This document shows positions 27,395-35,389 of a DNA stretch of 64,000 nucleotides, piece after piece. Where the stretch lies: NCBI GenBank assembly GCA_049598145.1, contig JBMYNJ010000002.1:1-64000 (forward strand), in the 5' to 3' direction. Position 1 is the first letter of the stretch, and the number at the start of each line of letters is the position of its first letter. The notes under the pieces are model-generated. The model ran no database searches, was not told the origin of the DNA, and was given only the letters and a program-made list of their open reading frames with translations. The DNA is from WTJH01 sp049598145. Its GTDB lineage: Bacteria > Bacteroidota > Bacteroidia > Flavobacteriales > Flavobacteriaceae. A program made the position numbers and the translations under genes.

Positions 27395-28257
27395 ATCCGA
27401 GCTTTAAAATATCCCAATAATTTTTTGACATAACTCTGGTTGGTCGCGCAACTCAAGTGGCCGGCCCCCGAGCGTTTAAAGGTCTGCTCAAAATAATCGA
27501 CATGTGCCTGATAGGCTTGCTGATGTCCCCGACGAACTTTTGTAGAAGCGGTATCCACCCAAGCCAATTGTTGGGTTTCCCGATCCATCATAGGGACCAG
27601 TCCTAAGTTGGGTAATTCCGCCTCAAAAGGATCGTAGAGTCGAATCCCGGTTAAATCGTGTTTATTAGCGCAGATTTGAAGAGTCTTGGTGTAATCCCTA
27701 TCTAGAAAATCGGAGAGCAGAAAAACGATGGCTTTCTTTTTCATAACGCCCAACAAAAATTCTAGGGCCATCGAAGTATTGGTCTGCTTGCTTTGAGGTT
27801 CAAACTCCAACAATTCACGGATGATGCGCAGCACATGCGAACGCCCCTTTTTGGGAGGAATAAACAATTCTACCTGATCGGTGTAGAGTAACAGGCCTAC
27901 TTTATCATTGTTCTGTAAAGCAGAAAAAGCAAGAGTGGCGGCTACTTCGGTCAAAAATTCCCGTTTGAACCCGTGGGAGGTTCCAAAAGCCTCTGAACCA
28001 CTGATATCGATCACCAACATCAATGTCAGTTCGCGTTCCTCTTCAAATACTTTGACAAAGGGACTGTTATAGCGTGCCGTTACATTCCAATCGATCGCCC
28101 GAACATCGTCTCCATAGGCATATTGACGGACTTCACTGAACGTCATCCCTCGACCTTTGAAGGTACTGTGATATTCCCCTCCAAAGATATGATCGCTTAA
28201 GCGACGGGTTTTGATTTCAATTTTCCGTACTTTTTTAAGTAATTCTTTGGTGTCCAT
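27391..28257 (-). CDS. DUF58 domain protein (VWA-like)
   Basis: 288 residues with the DUF58 core (FSEVRQYAYGDDVRAIDWNVTARYN) and a VWA-like domain with DISGSEAFGT (MIDAS-like DxSxS), LLSDFLDRDY. No signal peptide or membrane segment, so cytoplasmic. DUF58 proteins are regularly encoded next to MoxR ATPases, and together they are thought to assist assembly of VWA partners. Here it is the second gene of the moxR-Bat block, 35 bases after moxR, and overlaps the next gene by 4. Confidence 0.9.
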   Translation of the reverse strand: MDTKELLKKVRKIEIKTRRLSDHIFGGEYHSTFKGRGMTFSEVRQYAYGDDVRAIDWNVTARYNSPFVKVFEEERELTLMLVIDISGSEAFGTSHGFKREFLTEVAATLAFSALQNNDKVGLLLYTDQVELFIPPKKGRSHVLRIIRELLEFEPQSKQTNTSMALEFLLGVMKKKAIVFLLSDFLDRDYTKTLQICANKHDLTGIRLYDPFEAELPNLGLVPMMDRETQQLAWVDTASTKVRRGHQQAYQAHVDYFEQTFKRSGAGHLSCATNQSYVKKLLGYFKARI

Positions 28258-28292
28258 AGGAAAGACCGGTAAACGATTTAAGCCCCTGCGAT

Positions 28293-29300
28293 TTAGGGGA
28301 CGGAAACCTCATTTATAATCTGGGCTATCAGGTCTTCAGCCGATACATTTTCAGCTTCGGCTTCATAGGTCAGGCCAATTCGGTGACGCAACACATCGTA
28401 GATCACCGCACGCACGTCTTCAGGAATTACATACCCTCGATGTTTGATAAAGGCATAACATTTTGCAGCTAAAGCAAGGTTGATACTCCCTCGAGGCGAA
28501 GCCCCGAAGCTGATTAAAGGTTTGATGGATTCTAATTTATAGCGCTCGGGATAACGCGTGGCAAATATCAGATCCAGGATATATTTCTCAATTTTTTCAT
28601 CCATATACACTTCCCTAACAGTCTCTTGAGCCGATAAAATTTGCTTTAAATTCACCACAGGATTCACCTGCATTTGATTGGAATTTAAATTATTGCGTAC
28701 AATTAATTGCTCATCGTCCAGCTTGGGATAGTCGATGATGGTTTTCAACATAAATCGGTCTACCTGCGCTTCCGGAAGTGGATAGGTTCCTTCCTGTTCC
28801 ACCGGGTTTTGAGTCGCCATCACTAAAAAAGGAGCTTTGAGTTTAAAGGTGCTGTCTCCAATGGTGACTTGCTTTTCCTGCATCGCCTCTAACAAAGCCG
28901 ACTGTACCTTCGCCGGCGCTCTGTTGATTTCATCTGCCAACACAAAATTGGCAAAAATGGGTCCTTTTTTAATGGAGAAATCGTTTTCCTTGATGTTGTA
29001 AATCATGGTTCCCACGACATCTGCGGGCAATAAGTCCGGGGTAAACTGAATGCGACTAAAACTCCCCTTGACTGCCTGACTGAGTGTATTGATGGCCAGC
29101 GTTTTGGCCAACCCGGGAACTCCCTCCAATAATACATGCCCTCGACCCAGAAGTCCGATCAACAAACGTTCGACCATTTGCTCCTGGCCCACAATCACTT
29201 TGTTGATCTCTTGTGTCAGGACACTTAAGAAGGCACTTTCCTGCTGAATTTTTTCATTCAAGGCTTGTATGTCCACGGTAGTATTGGTTCCGGTATCCAT
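28293..29300 (-). CDS. moxR: MoxR-type AAA+ ATPase
   Basis: 335 residues. Walker A is degenerate in the way typical of MoxR (LEGVPGLAKTLAIN), Walker B is FVLADEINRAPAKVQSALLEAMQEKQ, and sensor 1 and arginine finger regions read MATQNPVEQEGTYPLPEAQVDRFM. MoxR ATPases act as chaperones for VWA-domain complexes; the downstream DUF58, BatA and BatB are the likely clients. First gene of the block. I found no clear TAnnTTTG in the 130 bases upstream, so the promoter is not identified. Confidence 0.94.
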   Translation of the reverse strand: MDTGTNTTVDIQALNEKIQQESAFLSVLTQEINKVIVGQEQMVERLLIGLLGRGHVLLEGVPGLAKTLAINTLSQAVKGSFSRIQFTPDLLPADVVGTMIYNIKENDFSIKKGPIFANFVLADEINRAPAKVQSALLEAMQEKQVTIGDSTFKLKAPFLVMATQNPVEQEGTYPLPEAQVDRFMLKTIIDYPKLDDEQLIVRNNLNSNQMQVNPVVNLKQILSAQETVREVYMDEKIEKYILDLIFATRYPERYKLESIKPLISFGASPRGSINLALAAKCYAFIKHRGYVIPEDVRAVIYDVLRHRIGLTYEAEAENVSAEDLIAQIINEVSVP

Positions 29301-29443
29301 AGATTAGTATCTTATTTTTAGTGAGTACAAAATTGGAAAATTATACGTGGGGCGGTTGTTAACAATTGGTTAAAAATACAGCGAGAATCACTGTAAATAC
29401 AAGGATTTGTCGCTATTTTTAAGGGCATTAAGTGCATTTTTTT

Positions 29444-30301
29444 ATGAAGCGAATCATTTTAGGGACTATGACCTGGGGCAGTTGGGGAAAACAAAAAACG
29501 GTTTCCCAAATGGCGCAAAGTATTGAAACTGCCGTCCTTCAAGACCTCACCACCTTCGACCATGCCGATATTTATGGCGGCTATACCACCGAAGCGACCT
29601 TTGGAGAAGCCCTGCAGCAAACTGGAGTTTCACGAAAAAATATTCAATTAATTACTAAATGCGGCATCCAATACCCATGCGAAGCCCGAGAGTTGACCGT
29701 TAAGCATTACGATTACCGTCCGGAACATCTCAACTTTTCTATTGAGAGTTCCTTGAATCACTTACGCACCGATTATTTGGACCTCTTACTTTTGCACCGC
29801 CCCAGCCCGTTAATGGAGGTGGAAGCCATCGCCGATACGTTGCAAAAGCATTTGGCAGCAGGCATAATTAGAGCGGTTGGAGTCTCCAATTTTACGCCGC
29901 AGCAAATCCGCTTACTCGGCTCCAAAATTCCTCTGGAATGGAATCAGATTGAGTGTTCCTTAACCCATTTTAATCCCTTACTCGACGGCCAATTAGAATT
30001 TCACCAAGAACAATCCATTGGCACTATGGCCTGGAGCCCCCTGGGGAGTTATTTCAAAGAAACAAACGCACAACAGCAACGCCTGCAGCCGCTAATCCAA
30101 CAGCTTTGTAAATCCTATGCCTGTACCGAAGATCAACTGTTATTGGCGTGGTTGTTAAAGCATCCCGCGCAAGTTTTTCCGGTCTTGGGTACTACACAAG
30201 CCTCCCGATGGCAGCTGGCTCAAGAAGCCCTTCAAATCGATTTAAGTCTAACCGATTGGTTCCTGATGCTCGAAGCCAGTCAAGGGCATAAAGTGCCCTA
30301 A
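29444..30301 (+). CDS. Aldo/keto reductase
   Basis: 285 residues from ATG 29444 (MKRIILGTMTWGSWG); four extra codons are available upstream. The catalytic tetrad is visible: Asp and Tyr in FDHADIYGGY, Lys in LITKCGIQYP and His in LLLLHRPSP, followed by IRAVGVSNF and LQ-rich C-terminal segments. Members reduce carbonyl substrates with NADPH in a TIM barrel; this one resembles the E. coli YdhF group. Substrate unknown. It is followed 31 bases later by the AlbA_2-type gene and is divergent from moxR. Confidence 0.9.
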   Translation: MKRIILGTMTWGSWGKQKTVSQMAQSIETAVLQDLTTFDHADIYGGYTTEATFGEALQQTGVSRKNIQLITKCGIQYPCEARELTVKHYDYRPEHLNFSIESSLNHLRTDYLDLLLLHRPSPLMEVEAIADTLQKHLAAGIIRAVGVSNFTPQQIRLLGSKIPLEWNQIECSLTHFNPLLDGQLEFHQEQSIGTMAWSPLGSYFKETNAQQQRLQPLIQQLCKSYACTEDQLLLAWLLKHPAQVFPVLGTTQASRWQLAQEALQIDLSLTDWFLMLEASQGHKVP

Positions 30302-30332
30302 AGATGAAATTCGTTTTCAATTTTACGATCCT

Positions 30333-31482
30333 ATGATTAATAAACGTTTATTAGTCAAGGCCCTGTTGGCCCATAATGATGAAAACAGTTTTTACGACAA
30401 AAAATTAAAAATAGACCTCAGTTTAAAGGAGGGAAAAGCTAAATTTCTCAAACATATTTGTGCGCTTTCCAACAGTAATCCAGCCAACAACTCCTATATC
30501 GTGATCGGAGTTTCCGATCAAAAAAATACCATTGTAGGCGTCGATTTTTTTGACGACAGCAAACTTCAAAATCTCATTAATGCCTACCTCGAAAATCCTC
30601 CCCGGGTGGCCTATGAAAATATCCCTTTCCCNNNNNNNNNNCCCTCACTTACCCCAAGGCAAAGTTGTAGGGCTGGTCAACATTATGCCCAATGCACAAC
30701 TGACGGCCTTGCGGAAAAATATATGGAAATATTATGGCGGAAGTGTGTTTATGCGCGAAGGAAGCATGTCTTTACCCAAAGTGTTTGATATTGATATTCA
30801 GGATCATAATTCGGCTATTGTCGAAAATATTGAAACCCACGCCCAAAACAATATCCAACTCACCCTAGATGGGGTAGTCGATTTTCTTGAATCCCACCAA
30901 GAGCCCCTCCAAACCCAATATCAGGTATTTCAAGAAACTTTTGTGGTCTGTTGGGCAGGGCTTAAAAAAACCGTAAAAGACAAAACCTATTATTCTCGGG
31001 TGGATATTGAACTCATTAATGAACAAGTAAAATTGTTTTATTCCAATTTGGATGAAGTAGAAATCCGATGGACGCCGGAAGACTTTACGATCACCGAATA
31101 TGTGCGTTTATACATCCATGAGGAGTTTAAATTTTTCCCCTTGGAAGAAGTCCGGATTTGCTTTTCAGAAAACGGATCCTATACCCTCAATAGTCGGTTG
31201 TTATTTGCCCCTCCGCAACTCGACAAAAAAGACCTCTACCATCGATTTAATGCCAACAATGCGCTCTTAGAAAAACTGGAACAAAAACTACCCCTCCGCC
31301 CCGCCGAACAAGAGGACCTTTACCAACTCCCGGCTTCCTATATGCTCTGCTACCTCAACCTGATCCACGAAGCCAAAACCCAACTCGAACGCGCCAAACC
31401 CCTCTTAAAATCCCAAGGGGAATCGGTTTATGAAAGCTATAAAGAAACCCAACGAATCCTTCGAAAAATTAAGTATAATTAA
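30333..31482 (+). CDS. AlbA_2 (Schlafen-like) putative nucleic-acid-binding protein, split by an N-gap
   Basis: One gene read in two frames around ten N at 30632-30641. The N-terminal half has HNDENSFYDKKLKIDLS and NNSYIVIGVSDQKNTIVGVDFFDDSKL, the typical AlbA_2 pattern, and stops at YENIPF. The second half continues with HLPQGKVVGL, runs through a long region without known motifs and ends in a helical lysine-rich tail. If the 3-base repeat CCC flanking the gap is merged, the two frames join as one protein of about 378 residues with YENIPFPHLPQGK, the spacing expected for the family. A lone member like this may regulate transcription or bind DNA; function is not known. Confidence 0.8.
30632..30641. 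other. Assembly gap of 10 N inside the AlbA_2 gene
   Basis: Ten unknown bases. Left flank ends in CCC (30629-30631) and right flank starts with CCC (30642-30644). Deleting the Ns and one CCC restores a single open frame. Confidence 0.95.
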
Positions 31483-31485
31483 ACT

Positions 31486-31582
31486 TCGTAATTCCCAATT
31501 GCCTCGCTGCGCTCAGCCCGCCTGCCTGCCTCGGGCTGGTTCGTCGCTGCGCTCCTCGTGTCGTAATTCCCGCCAGAGGCGG
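31486..31582. repeat. REP-like intergenic repeat cluster
   Basis: Two direct repeats of TCGTAATTCCC 75 bases apart enclose two copies of TCGCTGCGCTC and GC-rich inverted repeats (AGCCCG...CGGGCT; CCGCC-AGA-GGCGG). The bounded structure and composition unlike the neighbours suggest a dispersed palindromic element of the kind scattered between Bacteroidota genes. Only one copy of the cluster is visible in the window, so its dispersal is an inference. Confidence 0.5.
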
Positions 31583-31588
31583 ACAGGC

Positions 31589-31684
31589 TTAATTATTTTC
31601 AAGCGCTTCTATCCGGGCTTTTAGGGCTTGGTTTTGGGCATATAATTCTTTGATGCCGGTACTTCTTTTAGGGGCTATCGAAGT
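31589..31684 (-). pseudogene. C-terminal remnant resembling a tail-fibre/S74 intramolecular chaperone protein
   Basis: The minus strand encodes STSIAPKRSTGIKELYAQNQ followed by ALKARIEALENN and a TAA at 31589-31591; an in-frame stop (TAA at 31688-31690) closes it upstream and no start exists. The heptad-like GIKELYAQNQALKARIEALE looks like the terminal coiled coil of Bacteroidota tail-fiber-domain (peptidase S74-like) proteins. It is interpreted as the last codons of a lost gene. Confidence 0.45.
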
Positions 31685-31788
31685 GGATTAGTCCATTCTA
31701 TTGTAGAAGTGGATAAACACTTGGTAATGTCAGAAAGAAAAACTCCTGCAAAGACGTACTTATTAAAATTGTACGTTCCTACTCCAAT

Positions 31789-33000
31789 TTAGTGTTCCAC
31801 TAAATCTTCGGGATATAGGAAATGGTTGTAGGGAAAACGGGTCACATGAATTTTACGAACTTCGTCGTACACTCTTTTTCGGAACTCCTGCAAGTTTTCT
31901 TTATGGATCGCCGAGATAAAGAGGGCCTTCCCATTGGCACGGTTCATCCAAGTATGTTCCCACTCCTGTAGGCTAAAGTGACTTTGAGTCCGCTCTACCG
32001 TAAGATCTTCGGGGTCCCATGCTTCGGGCAAATAGGCATCGATTTTGTTAAATACCATTAGAGTGGGTTTATCCAAACTCTTGATCTCCGCCAAAATTTC
32101 ATTTACCGATTCGATATGGTGCTCAAAATTGGGATGGGAAATATCGACCACATGCAGCAAAAGGTCCGCCTCCTGGACCTCGTCCAAAGTACTTTTAAAT
32201 GACTCCACCAGTTGGGTGGGCAGCTTGCGGATAAACCCCACCGTATCGCTCAAAAGAAAGGGCAGATTCCCAACCACCACTTTCCGAACCGTGGTATCTA
32301 AAGTGGCAAAAAGTTTATTTTCAGCAAACACATCGCTTTTGGAGATGACATTCATTAAAGTGGATTTGCCCACATTGGTATAACCCACCAAGGCTACCCG
32401 AACCAAAGCCCCTCGATTGCCGCGTTGGGTCGCCATTTGCTTATCGATGGTAAGCAACTTCTTTTTTAAGAGGGAGATCTTGTCGCGAACGATCCGTCGG
32501 TCGGTTTCGATCTCCGTTTCCCCGGGACCTCGCATCCCGATCCCTCCACGTTGGCGTTCCAAGTGGGTCCAAAGCCCCTTGAGACGGGGCAACAAATATT
32601 GATATTGAGCCAATTCTACCTGGGTTCGGGCATAACTCGTTTGCGCCCGTTGAGCAAAAATATCGAGGATTAAGCCCGTACGGTCTAAAATTTTACAGCG
32701 TAAAATCTTTTCGATATTGCCTTGTTGAGCCGGAGTGAGTTCGTCGTCAAAAACCACCGTCGAAACTTCTTCGGCGGTTACAAAAGCGGCGACTTCTTCC
32801 ATTTTTCCAGAACCGATAAACGTTTTTGGGTTGGGCAACTGAATCTTTTGCGTAAAGCGCTTAACGACTTCCCCTCCGGCGGTAAAGGCCAAAAAAGCCA
32901 ATTCGTCTAAAAATTCTTGGGACTGTTGGGCGTCTTGCTGGGCGTTGATGATGCCTACCAAAACTGTTTTTTCGTAGGTAAGCTTTTGGGATTCGATCAT
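31789..33000 (-). CDS. hflX: GTPase HflX
   Basis: 403 residues. N-terminal HflX domain with PNPKTFIGSGKMEEV, the GGIGMRGPGETEIETDRR linker, then the G domain: P-loop GYTNVGKSTLMN, switch region TLDTTVRKV, DTVGFI and NKID. HflX binds ribosomes and splits stalled or hibernating ones under stress. It is the last gene of metB-lpxH-hflX and its ATG overlaps the lpxH stop by 4 bases. The final bases overlap a small open frame on the other strand. Confidence 0.95.
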   Translation of the reverse strand: MIESQKLTYEKTVLVGIINAQQDAQQSQEFLDELAFLAFTAGGEVVKRFTQKIQLPNPKTFIGSGKMEEVAAFVTAEEVSTVVFDDELTPAQQGNIEKILRCKILDRTGLILDIFAQRAQTSYARTQVELAQYQYLLPRLKGLWTHLERQRGGIGMRGPGETEIETDRRIVRDKISLLKKKLLTIDKQMATQRGNRGALVRVALVGYTNVGKSTLMNVISKSDVFAENKLFATLDTTVRKVVVGNLPFLLSDTVGFIRKLPTQLVESFKSTLDEVQEADLLLHVVDISHPNFEHHIESVNEILAEIKSLDKPTLMVFNKIDAYLPEAWDPEDLTVERTQSHFSLQEWEHTWMNRANGKALFISAIHKENLQEFRKRVYDEVRKIHVTRFPYNHFLYPEDLVEH

Positions 33001-33764
33001 TTCAATTCCTTTTCCCAGGTTTTTAATTGAAAACTTTTTCCGTCAAATTCGCCATAGGTAAAATGATGAATCCAATCGCCCAGATTAACATACCGACTCC
33101 CCTGTTCCAAATCTATTTCCATAGGGAGATGCCGATGTCCAAACACAAAAAAATCCCGGTGTTTCTGGCTTAATTTCCGCTGGGCATATTGGGCCAACCA
33201 CTCCTTTTCTTCTCCTAAAAACTGTATATCTTCTGCTCCGGAAATCAAGCGGTTTTTAACCGAAAGATACTGCGCTAAAGGCACCCCCCAATCGGGATGA
33301 ATCCTGCGATACAGCCATTGGACGAAAGAATTGGTAAACACTTTTTTCATACGTTTATATCCGGTATCACCCGGTCCTAGACCGTCGCCGTGGCCAATGA
33401 AAAAGGTTTTCTCTTTTAAGGTAAACTCTTGAGGCTGATGATAAACTGGTATCCCTAATTCGGTTTCAAAATAGTCTTTCATCCAAAGGTCGTGGTTCCC
33501 CACAAAGTAGTGGATTGGGAGGCCTTGGTCTGCCATTCGAGCGAGCGTTCCCAACACTCGCACAAAACCCTTGGGTACTACAGATGTATACTCAAACCAA
33601 AAATCAAATAAATCTCCTACTAAAAATAGGGCTTCCGCTTTCGGGGCAATGTGTTCTAACCAGCGAACAAACGCTTGCTCCCGAGGAGCACTCGCCTCTG
33701 GTGTAGGTGCGCCCAGATGTTGGTCTGAAGCAAAAAAAATGGATTTAGAAGGTGCAGCAGGCAT
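32997..33764 (-). CDS. lpxH: UDP-2,3-diacylglucosamine diphosphatase
   Basis: 255 residues of a calcineurin-type metallophosphoesterase. Metal-binding blocks are ASDQHLG, VGDLFDFWFEY, VGNHDLWM, GHGDGLGPGD and FGHRHLPM. LpxH removes UMP from UDP-2,3-diacylglucosamine in lipid A synthesis at the inner membrane. The specific FDFWFEY and GDGLGPGD elements fit LpxH rather than a generic phosphatase. It lies between the metB-type gene (19 bases upstream) and hflX (4-base overlap). Confidence 0.93.
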   Translation of the reverse strand: MPAAPSKSIFFASDQHLGAPTPEASAPREQAFVRWLEHIAPKAEALFLVGDLFDFWFEYTSVVPKGFVRVLGTLARMADQGLPIHYFVGNHDLWMKDYFETELGIPVYHQPQEFTLKEKTFFIGHGDGLGPGDTGYKRMKKVFTNSFVQWLYRRIHPDWGVPLAQYLSVKNRLISGAEDIQFLGEEKEWLAQYAQRKLSQKHRDFFVFGHRHLPMEIDLEQGSRYVNLGDWIHHFTYGEFDGKSFQLKTWEKELK

Positions 33765-33783
33765 CGATGCAAAGGTACAAAAG

Positions 33784-34938
33784 CTAAGCAGACAAGGCTT
33801 GCTCTAGGTCCTGAATCAAATCGGAAACGTCTTCAATTCCAACACTTAACCGAATAAGAGAGTCTACCACCCCACTTTTTTCACGCAATTCTTTGGGGAT
33901 GGAAGCATGCGTCATACTGGCGGGATGTCCGGCCAAACTTTCTACTCCTCCTAGAGATTCTGCCAAGGTGAAAATTTGAAGGTGTTCCACCACTCTGATG
34001 GCTTTGGTATAGTCTGCTCCTTTAGGAATAAAGGATAACATTCCTCCAAATCCATTCATTTGTCGGGCAGCTACCTCATGATTGGGATGAGAACTAAACC
34101 CAGGCCAATACACTTTTTCAATGGCCGGATGTTCGGCTAAAAATTGGGCGATGGAAGCCGCATTTTCGCAATGGCGTTGCATCCGCACGTGTAGGGTTTT
34201 GATTCCTCTCAGGGTTAAAAAGGCATCCATAGGTCCGGGAACGGCCCCACTGGCATTTTGGATAAATCGCAAGCGCTCGTCCAATGCTGGATCATTGACG
34301 ATTAAGGCCCCTAATACCACATCGGAATGCCCCGCCAAATATTTCGTGGCGGAGTGCATCACAATATTGGCTCCTAACTGCAAAGGATTTTGCACATAGG
34401 GCGAGGCAAACGTATTATCAACGGCCAACAAAATTTGGTGTTTTTGGGCTTGAGCTGCTACGGCCTGAATATCGACCACCTGCATCATCGGATTGGTAGG
34501 CGTTTCCACCCAAATCAGGCGCGTTGCCGGACTGATATGTTGCTCCAGTTGAGAGGCCTCTTGTAGATTGACAAACTTAAATTTTAAGCCAAAACCCTCG
34601 AAAATTTTGGTAAATAATCGATATGAGCCTCCATAAAGATCGTTGGTAGAAATCACCTCGTCGCCAGGTTTTAAAAGCTTCATCACCGCATCCATTGCCG
34701 CTAGTCCGGAGGCAAAAGCCAAGCCATGCGCCCCACCTTCAATACTGGCAAAGGCATTTTCCAAAGCCGTCCGAGTGGGATTATGCGTTCGACTGTATTC
34801 AAATCCTTTGTGCCCTCCAGGAGTGGATTGAGCATAGGTTGAGGTTTGATAAATTGGGGGCATCACTGCTCCAAAAGCAGGATCTGGCGATTGGCCTCCA
34901 TGGATAACTGCTGTATTGAATTGCATCTCTTTCTTCAT
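33784..34938 (-). CDS. metB: Cystathionine gamma-synthase/lyase family PLP enzyme
   Basis: 384 residues. The PLP lysine is in MHSATKYLAGHSD near residue 200; other family blocks are YSRTHNPTR, ALAFASGLAAMDAVM-like, ETPTNPMMQVVDI, VDNTFASPY and SLGGVESLAGHP. These enzymes join homoserine esters to cysteine (MetB) or cleave cystathionine (gamma-lyase, MccB/CTH), and sequence alone does not separate the two well. A -7 promoter element lies 17 bases upstream. No SAM riboswitch is evident in the short leader. Confidence 0.9.
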   Translation of the reverse strand: MKKEMQFNTAVIHGGQSPDPAFGAVMPPIYQTSTYAQSTPGGHKGFEYSRTHNPTRTALENAFASIEGGAHGLAFASGLAAMDAVMKLLKPGDEVISTNDLYGGSYRLFTKIFEGFGLKFKFVNLQEASQLEQHISPATRLIWVETPTNPMMQVVDIQAVAAQAQKHQILLAVDNTFASPYVQNPLQLGANIVMHSATKYLAGHSDVVLGALIVNDPALDERLRFIQNASGAVPGPMDAFLTLRGIKTLHVRMQRHCENAASIAQFLAEHPAIEKVYWPGFSSHPNHEVAARQMNGFGGMLSFIPKGADYTKAIRVVEHLQIFTLAESLGGVESLAGHPASMTHASIPKELREKSGVVDSLIRLSVGIEDVSDLIQDLEQALSA

Positions 34939-34955
34939 AAACGCACTTTAAAACG

Positions 34956-34963
34956 CAAAGGTA
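34956..34963 (-). promoter_or_regulatory. -7 promoter element for the metB-lpxH-hflX operon
   Basis: TACCTTTG on the minus strand matches TAnnTTTG, 17 bases before the ATG at 34938. A TTG (34980-34978) is present, but the spacer is only 14 bases. Confidence 0.5.
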
Positions 34964-35035
34964 TTTTTATTCTGCTGCAACTTAAAGTTTGAATTAAAAA
35001 AATCCCGTGCTTTGTATTCGCTAATGCTTAGAGCT

Positions 35036-35389
35036 ATGAAAAAATTCTATTATTTAAGCAGTTGTTCGACCTGTAAACGAATTATGCAATCCCTCGAACT
35101 TCCCGATTCCGTAGAAATGGTTGATATTAAAAAGAACCCCTTAAACTCCCCGGAACTGGAACAACTTAGAAAACAAAGCGGTTCCTACGAGGCACTATTC
35201 AGTAAAAGAGCTCAGCTGTACAAACAACGTAATCTCAAAGATCAAAATCTGACAGAAGAGGATTTAAAAAGTTTATTGCTGGAGCATTACACCTTTTTAA
35301 AACGTCCCATTTTATGGACCCCATCCGCTATCCATATCGGAAATTCTGCATCCGTAGTGGAAGCCATGAAAGCAGCTTTACATGAATAA
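35036..35389 (+). CDS. ArsC-family (Spx/arsenate reductase-like) protein
   Basis: 117 residues from ATG 35036; an upstream ATG would add eight unconvincing residues. It begins MKKFYYLSSCSTCKRI with a Cys10-x2-Cys13 redox pair, followed by DIKKNPLNSPELEQL and a C-terminal LKRPILW element with Arg and Pro, as in ArsC/Spx thioredoxin-fold proteins. A single CxxC suggests a disulfide-based reductase or a regulator, and arsenate specificity is unproved because no ars genes are nearby. Overlaps the EamA gene by 8 bases. Confidence 0.85.
   Translation: MKKFYYLSSCSTCKRIMQSLELPDSVEMVDIKKNPLNSPELEQLRKQSGSYEALFSKRAQLYKQRNLKDQNLTEEDLKSLLLEHYTFLKRPILWTPSAIHIGNSASVVEAMKAALHE

Larger units (their letters stand above)
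31483..31788. other. 306-base non-coding patch with short repeats and gene debris
   Basis: No complete gene. From left to right it holds TCGTAATTCCC twice (31486-31496, 31561-31571), TCGCTGCGCTC twice (31504-31514, 31544-31554), a 6-bp inverted repeat AGCCCG/CGGGCT (31515-31520, 31532-31537), a 5-bp hairpin CCGCC-AGA-GGCGG (31570-31582), a 32-residue coding remnant on the minus strand (31589-31684) and a small inverted repeat ACGTAC/GTACGT (31754-31759, 31771-31776). The left part is more GC-rich than the genes around it. Confidence 0.7.

Noticed and set aside
30550..30788. Two overlapping open frames around the N-gap that could suggest two genes or a frameshift.
   Set aside because: The flanks share CCC; merging it joins both frames into one AlbA_2-type gene, so the break is an assembly artefact.
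31754..31776. Inverted repeat ACGTAC/GTACGT as a terminator for hflX.
   Set aside because: The stem is only 6 bp with an AT loop of 11 bases and lacks a following T-run on the minus strand.
34939..35035. Possible SAM riboswitch before the metB-type gene.
   Set aside because: The leader is under 60 bases after the promoter element and shows no stem arrangement typical of SAM riboswitches.
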